Assembly (NCBI GenBank): GCA_015489295.1
Contig: WGAB01000179.1
Location: 1 to 6,021, forward strand
Direction of reading: 5' to 3'
Length of the DNA: 6,021 nucleotides
Source of the DNA: Caldifarciminota bacterium
GTDB lineage: Bacteria; WOR-3; Hydrothermia; WGAB01
A program made the translations under genes and the position numbers. Under the pieces are notes generated by a model that was not told where the DNA came from, did no database searches, and saw nothing but the letters and a program-made list of their open reading frames with translations. Positions 1 through 5,714 of this stretch are shown here, piece after piece; position 1 is the stretch's first letter, and the number at the start of each line of letters is the position of its first letter.

Positions 1-414
1 CAGTTGTTCCTTGACCCTTTCCGCCAGGTCCTTCACGGTGATCTTCCGCAGTTCGTTGGCGAACACCTCCTGAACATGGTCCCAGGCCAGGCCCAGCGGG
101 CACACGCTGCCGTGGGGGCATTCCTCGGGATACAGGGCGCATCGGTTGAAGTTCAGGGGGCCTTCCACCGCCTCCAGGATGTCCAGGAGGGTGATCTTGG
201 CGGGGTCCACGGCCAGGCGCAGGCCGCCCATCTTGCCGCGCTCGGTCCGCACGAAGCCCTTGGTAGACAGGATGAGCACGATCTTGGGCAGGTAGCTCCG
301 GGGGATCATCTGCCGTTCGGAGATGTCCTTGCTGGAGACCACCTCGTTTTCGCCGTGCATGGCGAGTTCCACCAGGGTGCGCAGGGTATAGTGGGTGGTG
401 CGGGTAATATCCAT
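1..414 (-). CDS. Rrf2-family Fe-S transcriptional regulator (3' end outside window)
   Basis: The start is the ATG at 414-412, preceded by a strong Shine-Dalgarno (AAAGGAGGG, about 422-430). The frame stays open for 138 codons to the window edge, so the C-terminus is missing, though most of a usual 140-165-residue Rrf2 protein is present. Residues 1-70 form the Rrf2 winged helix: TTHYTLRTLVELA, then a recognition region with KDISERQMIPRSYLPKI, then the wing GKMGGLRLA. Three cysteines, C92, C99 and C105 (C-x6-C-x5-C), sit where IscR and NsrR bind their cluster. By family knowledge this is a cytoplasmic DNA-binding sensor of iron-sulfur status, nitric oxide or redox state. Which of these it senses cannot be told from the sequence. 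The genes that might show its regulon lie beyond the left edge. Family call is firm; the signal sensed is unknown. Confidence 0.93.
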   Translation of the reverse strand, partial: MDITRTTHYTLRTLVELAMHGENEVVSSKDISERQMIPRSYLPKIVLILSTKGFVRTERGKMGGLRLAVDPAKITLLDILEAVEGPLNFNRCALYPEECPHGSVCPLGLAWDHVQEVFANELRKITVKDLAERVKEQL

Positions 415-470
415 ATGCTTACCCTCCTTTCCTTCATTTCTGCCTTTAAAAACCCGGCAATGATACCTTG

Positions 471-495
471 CGAAATTATACATGAAATCCTTTCG
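471..495. promoter_or_regulatory. Possible operator: inverted repeat over the Rrf2 promoter
   Basis: CGAAA (471-475) and TTTCG (491-495) form a perfect 5-bp inverted repeat with a 15-base AT-rich spacer that covers the -10 box and most of the -35/-10 spacer. Its size and position fit an autoregulatory Rrf2 site of about 25 bp. The arms are short, so chance is a real alternative. No match to the IscR consensus is claimed. Confidence 0.25.
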
Positions 496-503
496 GGAGT
501 AAA
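475..503 (-). promoter_or_regulatory. Promoter of the Rrf2-family regulator gene
   Basis: Read on the minus strand, a perfect -10 box TATAAT (480-475) lies exactly 17 bases downstream of TTTACT (503-498), which matches four of six -35 consensus positions. The predicted transcript starts near 468, giving a leader of roughly 55 bases before the ATG at 414. Confidence 0.7.
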
Positions 504-776
504 GGGCGGTGGGGAACCCCGGCACGGCACCCCGCAGCAGGGAATCCCGGTAAATCTGCAAAGAGAACAGAGCAGCGGGGGTGCAAAGGGACAGCCCTCG
601 GTTTGCAAGGGGTGTCGGGTGCTGTGCAGCGGCCCTAAGAGTTTCTCGAGCAGGGGTCAGGAAGGGGAAACTGCGAAAGGCGACGTTTGCAGGCAGAGGA
701 GAGGCAGGGCTGTTTGGGAAGGCTGGGGGATCGCCGGGCTCGGAGGGAACACCTTCACCGAGGGTTTTTCAACCGG
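504..776. other. Intergenic region with no gene found
   Basis: This stretch lies between the stop of the nuclease-like gene and the Rrf2 promoter. No reading frame in it has a ribosome binding site and protein-like composition. It contains several short inverted repeats: GGGGAACCCC at 511-520; TGCAAA (582-587) with TTTGCA (602-607) enclosing GGG/CCC (588-590/594-596); and CTCGG (739-743) with CCGAG (758-762). The last lies just past the stop of the nuclease gene but has no T-run on that strand, so it is not a clear intrinsic terminator for it. No tRNA or known RNA was recognised. Confidence 0.5.
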
Positions 777-1796
777 TTATGCCTTTAGCGATTCCAGCCC
801 TTCTAAGAACGTCTGAGCCTCATTCTTGTCCCTGAAAAAGCCATACAACGCCAGAGGACCACCCCTCCACGGTCTTCCCTCGGTGGCACCTGGAGGGAGG
901 ATCTTCAAAATCTCCTCGGTTTCTACACCGAAATACTCGGAAAACCGCTCGACATAAAGCGAATATCGCACGCCTTGCGACGCATCGCTTTCTCCCGGGA
1001 TCAGGCTGAAGATGGTCCTCCGCTTTCCGTCGAGAATACCTATGAAGGCCACCGTGCTGCGCGTTGTCGTTCTGTGGTCAAAGTGCTTTGTCAACTCCTC
1101 GACCAGCCACCGGTACAGTTCGCCTACCCCCTGCTGATCCGCAATCGCTTGCAATTCCTCGTACGTCAGGGGCGGCTTTCTTTTGGAACCCCCTCGCGTT
1201 TGTGACCTGTACTCCACCTCACTGGGTTCAATCAAAAACACTCGTGCCAGAAACTCTCGTCCCGCTTCATCCCTGAAATATTGGAAGGTTACGGCATTGA
1301 TCGCTACTCCATAGGTGTCGGACAGGTACTGGATGATCCTTTCTGTACTGCTGTCCACCCTTGAGGCTACAATGAGGATCTGATGGCGTTCATTCAAAAC
1401 CTCGGGCAGCTCTTCGCCGAAGCGTTGTCTATAGGCATTCTCCAGCGACGTTTGTCCTCCGAAATACCTGGACGAGATTTCCATGATCCTTTCACTGGAC
1501 AATTCCTTGACCCAGGAAGCGTATTCCAGCGCCTGTGCTGTCACCTCCCGCGGAGTTTTATCCCGCTTCAACTCAATGATGACCAGGTTCCCTTCTCGGT
1601 CTATGCACAAGAGGTCTATCACTCCGCCGAAGTCGGTCTCAACCTGGCGGCCGATCACGAGCAGATCATCCGACACAATGGAAATGTCCTGTTCCAGCCA
1701 TTTCTCGATACGCTCTTCCCAGTCCAACCGCGAGCGTTTGATTTCCCTCAGCGAATCTCCTTCTTCAATCGCCCATAATCTTATGTCCTGTGGCAT
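777..1796 (-). CDS. NucS/DUF91-like PD-(D/E)XK nuclease-domain protein
   Basis: This 339-residue protein starts at the ATG 1796-1794, with AGGAGG (1807-1802) five bases upstream. Residues about 45-100 match the nuclease core of NucS/EndoMS: GGVIDLL with D61, VIIELKR with E75 and K77, then Q88 and Y92 in AQALEYASWV. D61, E75 and K77 form the expected D...ExK metal site, and Q88 and Y92 match further conserved positions of that family. NucS/EndoMS cuts mismatched or branched DNA, but there the nuclease domain follows an N-terminal dimerisation domain. Here it comes first, after about 40 residues (DWEERIEKWLEQD), and is followed by some 230 residues I do not recognise, with a basic linker (GGSKRKPP). 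A DNA-cleaving cytoplasmic enzyme is likely; a repair, defence or other role cannot be assigned. Base composition is lower in GC than in the right-hand genes, which hints at transfer. Confidence 0.85.
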   Translation of the reverse strand: MPQDIRLWAIEEGDSLREIKRSRLDWEERIEKWLEQDISIVSDDLLVIGRQVETDFGGVIDLLCIDREGNLVIIELKRDKTPREVTAQALEYASWVKELSSERIMEISSRYFGGQTSLENAYRQRFGEELPEVLNERHQILIVASRVDSSTERIIQYLSDTYGVAINAVTFQYFRDEAGREFLARVFLIEPSEVEYRSQTRGGSKRKPPLTYEELQAIADQQGVGELYRWLVEELTKHFDHRTTTRSTVAFIGILDGKRRTIFSLIPGESDASQGVRYSLYVERFSEYFGVETEEILKILPPGATEGRPWRGGPLALYGFFRDKNEAQTFLEGLESLKA

Positions 1797-1864
1797 TTGA
1801 TCCTCCTATGCATGTACAACCCACTCTCTCACTCCTTCACTGCAGCAGAGTAAGGCACGATCAA

Positions 1865-1870
1865 ATTATA
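1865..1870 (-). promoter_or_regulatory. -10 box of the nuclease-like gene
   Basis: On the minus strand a perfect TATAAT (1870-1865) lies about 70 bases upstream of the ATG at 1796. No good -35 box is seen 16-18 bases upstream (AATGGC at the 17-base position), so an activator or a weak promoter is possible. Predicted start is near 1858, with a leader of about 60 bases. Confidence 0.45.
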
Positions 1871-1920
1871 CCCTCGGCAGGTCATGGGCCATTCCTTCTA
1901 CAAAGAGGTGTTCGCTTACC

Positions 1921-1943
1921 TTCGCCGCTGAAGCGGCTCCTAC
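1921..1943 (-). repeat. REP-like palindromic element (GTAG-headed hairpin)
   Basis: Read on the minus strand from 1943, the element starts with GTAGGA and continues into the hairpin GCCGC-TTCA-GCGGC (1937-1924), followed by GAA. A GTAG tetranucleotide next to a GC-rich hairpin is the hallmark of REP sequences mobilised by TnpA-REP (RAYT) Y1 transposases, and the wording closely resembles REP families of gammaproteobacteria. Only one copy is visible here and no transposase gene is in the window, so copy number in the genome is unknown. Confidence 0.55.
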
Positions 1944-1984
1944 AATTTGGCCCTGTCCGTCTCCCCTTGGGAGGGGACGAACCC

Positions 1985-2015
1985 GTGCCTGGCAACACTG
2001 GGCTGCTGCCAGCAC
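1985..2015. repeat. Imperfect inverted repeat / hairpin in the intergenic region
   Basis: CTGGCA (1989-1994) pairs with TGCCAG (2007-2012), and the stem extends with GTG (1985-1987) and CAC (2013-2015) around a bulged C at 1988. This gives nine base pairs and a 12-base loop. It is not followed by a T-run, so it is not an intrinsic terminator. It lies 26 bases upstream of the -35 box of the right-hand operon. It could be a regulator site, part of a decayed mobile repeat, or chance. Confidence 0.35.
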
Positions 2016-2040
2016 TTTCCCATCTTCCGCCAACCGGGGG

Positions 2041-2069
2041 TTGACAGTTGGGGTGTATCGGTGTACTAT
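2041..2069 (+). promoter_or_regulatory. Promoter of the GntR-ABC-barrel operon
   Basis: A perfect -35 box TTGACA (2041-2046) is followed after exactly 17 bases by TACTAT (2064-2069), four of six matches to the -10 consensus. The predicted start is near 2076, about 97 bases upstream of the regulator's ATG. It reads into all five right-hand genes, and no other promoter or terminator is evident among them. Confidence 0.75.
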
Positions 2070-2082
2070 TCCGGTAGTACAC
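2061..2082. promoter_or_regulatory. Probable GntR (YtrA-type) operator
   Basis: GTGTACTA (2061-2068) and TAGTACAC (2075-2082) form a perfect 8-bp inverted repeat with a 6-base spacer. The site contains nearly the whole -10 box and the predicted start point, so a bound dimer would block RNA polymerase. GntR-family sites are typically spaced palindromes with GT at one end and AC at the other, and the first gene of the operon is a GntR regulator. Autorepression is therefore the simplest reading (inference). Confidence 0.75.
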
Positions 2083-2122
2083 TATGGCGCGGCGAACGGA
2101 AATGCCAAGGAAAACAGCGAAG

Positions 2123-2166
2123 GGGCGGCCCGACAGCCTGCAGGCGGCGGCCGCCGCCCGGGAGGA
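2123..2166 (+). promoter_or_regulatory. GC-rich leader palindromes next to the regulator's ribosome binding site
   Basis: A perfect 16-base palindrome, GGCGGCGG then CCGCCGCC (2143-2158), lies directly before the Shine-Dalgarno GGAGGA (2161-2166). A second perfect palindrome, GCCTGCAGGC, overlaps its left edge (2136-2145). GGGCGGC (2123-2129) can instead pair with GCCGCCC (2153-2159). These pairings cannot all form together, so the leader can adopt alternative folds close to the ribosome binding site. No known riboswitch was recognised. Confidence 0.4.
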
Positions 2167-2172
2167 AAGCCC

Positions 2173-2550
2173 ATGGGCCTGAGGTTTGACCCCACCCGGC
2201 CGATTTACCTGCAGATCATGGAGTGGATCAAACGCCAGGCGGTACGGGGTGTGCTCAGGCCCGGCGACCGGGTGCCCTCCGTGCGCGACCTGGCCCGGGA
2301 ACTGCAGGTGAACCCCAATACCGTGGCCCGGGCGTACCGGGAACTGGAACGGGAGGGGTTCCTGTTCACCCTCCGGGGCCAGGGCACCTTCATCACCCGC
2401 GACGCCGCCCGCCTGGCCCGGGAACGGCAACGGCTCCTGGAACAGGCGGTGCAGCACTTTCTGGAGGACCTTCGGGAACTTCAACCCTCGCCGGAGGAGG
2501 CCGAGCAGCTCATGGAAATCCTGAGGAGGCAACTTCATGACGATCGTTGA
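2173..2550 (+). CDS. GntR-family transcriptional regulator, YtrA type
   Basis: This is a 125-residue DNA-binding repressor, first gene of the operon. I chose the ATG at 2173 because GGAGGA (2161-2166) precedes it by six bases and the encoded MGLRFDPTRPIYLQIMEWI is the normal beginning of the family; the same frame stays open upstream into the promoter, but that part is not protein-like. Residues 10-75 form the winged helix: PIYLQI, GVLRPGDRVPSVRDLA, the recognition stretch VNPNTVARAYRELEREG (46-62) and the wing RGQGTFI (68-74). Only about 50 residues follow, predicted helical and charged. This short C-terminus without a large ligand domain defines the YtrA subfamily, whose members commonly control adjacent ABC transporter genes in response to envelope-active compounds. 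It overlaps the ATPase gene by 14 bases. The ligand is unknown. Confidence 0.93.
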   Translation: MGLRFDPTRPIYLQIMEWIKRQAVRGVLRPGDRVPSVRDLARELQVNPNTVARAYRELEREGFLFTLRGQGTFITRDAARLARERQRLLEQAVQHFLEDLRELQPSPEEAEQLMEILRRQLHDDR

Positions 2551-3235
2551 AGTGCAGGACCTTTGGAAACAGTACCCCGGCAGCACCGCGCTCCGGGGGG
2601 TTTCCCTGCAGGTGCCCCGCGGGGTGGTGCTGGGCGTGCTGGGGGAAAACGGCAGCGGCAAAAGCACCCTGCTGCGGATCCTTGCCGGCGTGAGCCGGCC
2701 CAGCCGGGGCACGGTCCGGGTGCTGGGCCGGGACCCCCGGGAGGCCGCCGTGCGCCGGCACATCGCCTTCCTGCCCGAGGTCACACCCTACGATCCCTGG
2801 ATGCGGGTCCGCGGCCTGCTGGACTTCCTGCAGCCCTTCTATCCGGGCTGGGATCCCCAAAAGGCCCGGATGCTCCTGGAGGCCCTGCAGCTGGACCCGG
2901 ACCGGCGGATCGGCGAACTCTCCAAGGGCCAGCAGGCCCGGCTCAAACTGGCCACCGCCTTCGCCTGGCCCAGCGACCTGGTGCTCCTGGACGAACCCCT
3001 CGGGGGCATTGACCCGCCGTCCCGCCACCGCATCCTGCACACGCTGTTTTCCGAGTTCCGGTACGGCGAGCAAACCATCGTGCTGTCCACCCACCTGGTA
3101 CAGGAGGTGGAAGAGTTCCTGGAAACCGTGGTGTTCCTGCACCACGGCGAGGTGGCCCTCCAGGGCTCGGCCGACGACCTGCGCGCCCGAACCGGCAAAT
3201 CACTCTTGGAACTCTTTGAGGAGGTGGTGGCATGA
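2537..3235 (+). CDS. ABC transporter ATP-binding protein
   Basis: This 232-residue protein is the cytoplasmic motor of an ABC exporter-type system, pairing with the permease encoded next. GAGGAGG (2523-2529) lies seven bases before the ATG. All motifs are present: Walker A GENGSGKST (36-44), signature LSKGQQARLKLA (128-139), Walker B LVLLDE (148-153 with E153 as catalytic base), D-loop GGID (156-159) and switch histidine H186. The Q-loop position reads FLPE (78-81), with glutamate in place of glutamine, a substitution also common in the YtrB/BcrA/NatA-like group. Length is typical of that group, with no large C-terminal regulatory domain. Its stop overlaps the permease start as ATGA. Activity is expected to be intact; the substrate is not readable from the sequence. 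Confidence 0.96.
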   Translation: MTIVEVQDLWKQYPGSTALRGVSLQVPRGVVLGVLGENGSGKSTLLRILAGVSRPSRGTVRVLGRDPREAAVRRHIAFLPEVTPYDPWMRVRGLLDFLQPFYPGWDPQKARMLLEALQLDPDRRIGELSKGQQARLKLATAFAWPSDLVLLDEPLGGIDPPSRHRILHTLFSEFRYGEQTIVLSTHLVQEVEEFLETVVFLHHGEVALQGSADDLRARTGKSLLELFEEVVA

Positions 3236-3951
3236 AGACCCTGTGGGCGTTGCTTCGCCGGGAGATTCGGGCCCATCAACTCGCCTTCGGCGCGTACTTC
3301 GCCCTCACCCTGCTGCTGGACGCCTTTGCGGTGCTCACGGCTCCGGAGAACCCCGAGCGCTTCGGCCTCACAATGCTTCCCTTAGTGGGCCTGCTCTTTT
3401 TCGCGCCGCTCCTTCTGGTGCATGCCTTTGCGTCGGAACGCCGGAACCATCAGGTGTACCTGCTGTTCGCCCTGCCGGTGGCCCGCTGGCAGGTGGCCCT
3501 GGTCCGCGTGATCGCCAACCTGGTGCACACCCTGGGCATCCTGGTGGTGGGCCTGGGAGGCGCCCTGTGGGCGTACCAGCGGGGCCTGGCCTCCGAGGTG
3601 CAGGTCAGCGGCTCGTTGGCCCTGCTCCTGGCCCTGGGAATCCTGGCGTACCTCGTGCTCCTGTACGGCCTTGTGCTCGGGATGGAAACGCTGCGCTCGG
3701 TGCCCCTGCGCGGCCGGTCGCTCTGGGGGGCGGCCAGTGCCCTGCTGGGGTTCTACCTGGCCCTCCGGGGCGCGGCCCACGGCCTGTACCGGGTGCTGCC
3801 GGCCCTGAGCCTGGATTTCACCTTCGTGGATGCCACCGGGCGCGTGTTCCAGAAAACCGCCAATCTGCAGCCGTTGGAGTTCGCCGTAGTTTTCGGCCTC
3901 CTCTGGGGGGCGCTGGCCCTCTGGGGGTTCCATCGTTTTGCGGAGGTGTGA
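3232..3951 (+). CDS. ABC-2-type permease subunit
   Basis: This 239-residue inner-membrane protein starts at the ATG overlapping the ATPase stop, with GAGGAGG (3218-3224) seven bases upstream. Hydrophobic segments fit six helices at about 17-36, 46-67, 88-113, 127-150, 164-182 and 215-236. The cytoplasmic loop after helix 2 has SERRNHQVYLLFALPVARWQ (68-87), matching the family pattern of an acidic/basic coupling region before 'LPVSR'. One permease gene and one ATPase gene suggest a homodimeric permease with two ATPases. Such transporters move antibiotics, lipids or peptides, or act as envelope-stress modules. The loop between helices 5 and 6 (183-214) is longer and more polar than the others and may face the periplasm. 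Substrate unknown. Confidence 0.88.
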   Translation: MKTLWALLRREIRAHQLAFGAYFALTLLLDAFAVLTAPENPERFGLTMLPLVGLLFFAPLLLVHAFASERRNHQVYLLFALPVARWQVALVRVIANLVHTLGILVVGLGGALWAYQRGLASEVQVSGSLALLLALGILAYLVLLYGLVLGMETLRSVPLRGRSLWGAASALLGFYLALRGAAHGLYRVLPALSLDFTFVDATGRVFQKTANLQPLEFAVVFGLLWGALALWGFHRFAEV

Positions 3952-3954
3952 GCC

Positions 3955-5712
3955 ATGCCCCTTTCTTTGCCCTGGGTTTTTGGGGTGTTTTCCCTGGTGA
4001 TCACAAGCACCAGCGGGGATGTGCGGGTTACCGTGGTGCCGCCGAACCCTGCGCTGGCCGTCACCGGCCCCGTGGTGCTCACGACCGAGGATACCTCGCT
4101 TTTGGTGCCCGCCGATGAGCCCCTCACGGTGCAAACGGTCTCAGGCGACCTGGTGCTGGATGCCCAAACCGATTCGGCCGCGCCGATCCGTTTGAACACC
4201 GTATCGGGCGACCTGCGCGTTCTCCACGCCCCGGCCTGTTCCCTGAGGGTCCACACGGTTTCCGGCGACATCCGTTTTGAGGGCGATCCCGCCCGCAGGG
4301 GTTCCGGTTTTTACCACGTGAGCACGGTTTCCGGCAGTGTCAAGGGGGCGGTGCCGCCGGTGCCGGGCCGGTACCGGGTGGCCTCCGGCACCCTGGACCT
4401 CCGGTTCCCCTATGAGCCCGACACCCTGGTGATGGAAACCCTGGTGGTGCACTTCGGCCGCCTGCGGGTCAGCGTCCAGGGAATCCCGCTGGAGCCCGAC
4501 ACCCCGGGGGTCTATCGCCACGGCCGGTACCGCCTGGTGATCCGGCCTTCCCTGGTGCGGGGCCGGAGAGGGCAGGAGATCTGGCCTCCGTCCATGCCCG
4601 GTTGGGGGGAGGGGTGGCTGCAGCCTCCCCAGGGCGAGGAGGAGCCCGAAGAGGAAGAAGCCCGAGGGGCCGGGCGGCCCCTGCCCCGCCGGGTGCTCGC
4701 CCTGATGCCCGTGCATCCCGGCGGCTCCTCCGGCTGGGTGGACTACAACCGGGTGAATGGCTTTACGCTCCGGTTCCCGGTGGTGTCCCACCAGTCCGAT
4801 TGGGGCCTGGGGAGCCTGAGCCTCGGGAGCCGGGCCCGCTTTGAGGTCTCGGCGGCCTTCGGGCGCCGGATCCCCGGCGAGCCCAACCGGTGGAAACGGC
4901 GCCTCGGCTACTGGGCCGAGGCCGAGGTGGGCGGCCGGCCCCAGGGCCTGCCCGGCGCCTTTTTGTGGGGCCAGGCCTGGCTGCACCGCACCGCCTCGCT
5001 GAACCGCTGGACCCTCCGGCCCTGCGAGAACTTCCTGGGCAGCGTGCTTTTCAAGATGGACGCCTACGACTACTACCTGTCGTCGGGGGTGGCCGGCGGC
5101 CTGGGCCTCCGGTGGCGCCGGCACCTGTGGCTGCGGGTCGGGCTCCGCAACGAAACCGTGGATTCCTTGCCCGTGACCCAGGAGTTCTCCGTGTTCCATT
5201 CGGAGGCGGCCTTCCGGGGCAATCCGGCCACACCCCATTACGACCTCCAGGGCACAGAACTGGCTGCCGAGGTGCGCTGGCGCGGCCTCAGCCTGGCCGC
5301 CTGGGGGTTCCGCAGCCTGGATTCCACGGACCGCTATCTGTGGCAGGCCCTGTTCCGCTGGCATCAGCCCCTGGCGTTCGGCGACCTGCGGTTCCGGGCG
5401 GCCACAGGTGCCACCGCCTTCCAGCCGCCCTCGCCGCTTGCGGCTTACCTGGGCGGCCTCGGCACCCTGCCCGGCTACGACTTCCATGCAGATTCGGGCA
5501 GCCGCTTCCTTTTGGTCAACGGAGAGGTGTCGCTGGAAGGCCCCGGCCCCAACCTGCTGCTCTTCGGCGACGCCGGCCGCATTTCAGGACACGACTGGCT
5601 GGCGGACGTCGGCCTCGGCCTCGGCCTGGGGCCCCTGGCCCTGCGCCTGGTGGTGCCCCTGGATCGGCCCCGGGCGTACCGGATCCTTTTCCGGTTTCAG
5701 GAGTGGTTCTGA
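3955..5712 (+). CDS. DUF4097-like beta-helix fused to Omp85-like outer-membrane barrel
   Basis: This 585-residue protein begins three bases after the permease stop, with GGAGGTG (3942-3948) six bases upstream. A short hydrophobic start (PLSLPWVFGVFSLVI, 2-16) may serve for export but lacks the usual basic residues. Residues 17-150 carry repeats spaced about 20 residues apart: TSGD (19-22), TVSGD at 61-65, 82-86 and 101-105, TVSGS at 124-128. These are the turns of a DUF4097/LiaG-like beta-helix. An acidic linker (EEEPEEEE, 228-235) leads to residues 263-585, which read like an Omp85 barrel: YNRVNGF (264-270) at the first strand, LPGY (505-508) at the loop-6 position, FGDAG (537-541) matching the FxDxG motif, amphipathic strands, and a terminal phenylalanine (FQEWF). 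No POTRA domain is seen. It is probably an outer-membrane protein with a periplasmic beta-helix. Function is unknown; the DUF4097 call is firmer than the Omp85 call. Confidence 0.78.
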   Translation: MPLSLPWVFGVFSLVITSTSGDVRVTVVPPNPALAVTGPVVLTTEDTSLLVPADEPLTVQTVSGDLVLDAQTDSAAPIRLNTVSGDLRVLHAPACSLRVHTVSGDIRFEGDPARRGSGFYHVSTVSGSVKGAVPPVPGRYRVASGTLDLRFPYEPDTLVMETLVVHFGRLRVSVQGIPLEPDTPGVYRHGRYRLVIRPSLVRGRRGQEIWPPSMPGWGEGWLQPPQGEEEPEEEEARGAGRPLPRRVLALMPVHPGGSSGWVDYNRVNGFTLRFPVVSHQSDWGLGSLSLGSRARFEVSAAFGRRIPGEPNRWKRRLGYWAEAEVGGRPQGLPGAFLWGQAWLHRTASLNRWTLRPCENFLGSVLFKMDAYDYYLSSGVAGGLGLRWRRHLWLRVGLRNETVDSLPVTQEFSVFHSEAAFRGNPATPHYDLQGTELAAEVRWRGLSLAAWGFRSLDSTDRYLWQALFRWHQPLAFGDLRFRAATGATAFQPPSPLAAYLGGLGTLPGYDFHADSGSRFLLVNGEVSLEGPGPNLLLFGDAGRISGHDWLADVGLGLGLGPLALRLVVPLDRPRAYRILFRFQEWF

Positions 5713-5714
5713 CC

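Noticed and set aside
306..608. Minus-strand open frame of 100 codons over the Rrf2 start
   Set aside because: It overlaps the well-supported Rrf2 start and promoter in another frame and has no Shine-Dalgarno or protein-like composition.
739..769. Terminator-like hairpin CTCGG/CCGAG followed by five T on the plus strand
   Set aside because: No plus-strand gene lies upstream to be terminated. On the minus strand, where the nuclease gene ends, there is no T-run after the hairpin, and the stem is short.
4..816. Long open frame on the plus strand, 270 codons
   Set aside because: It runs antisense through the Rrf2 gene and its promoter region. Its Rrf2-overlapping part is rich in Q, H and G, as antisense shadows of GC-rich genes are, and it has no convincing ribosome binding site.
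1962..1977. TCCCC/GGGGA inverted repeat near the REP-like element
   Set aside because: Only five base pairs with a six-base loop in a GC-rich stretch; easily due to chance.
2158..2180. Resemblance of GAGGAAAGCCC to the conserved 5' segment of bacterial RNase P RNA
   Set aside because: The match is explained by the Shine-Dalgarno of the GntR gene. No other conserved RNase P segments follow, and the region downstream is protein-coding.
3009..4118. 369-codon plus-strand open frame across the ATPase/permease junction
   Set aside because: It is an out-of-frame reading of two recognised genes, rich in G, P, A and R, with no domain.
4135..4340. Regularly spaced repeats considered as DNA repeats or a CRISPR-like array
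   Set aside because: The regularity is at the protein level (TVSGD turns about 20 residues apart). The DNA copies differ in codon use and spacing, and the frame is coding.
4141..5487. 448-codon minus-strand open frame opposite the barrel gene
   Set aside because: Composition (Q, A, G, P, H rich) is that of an antisense shadow. The plus-strand protein has recognisable domains, repeats and operon spacing.
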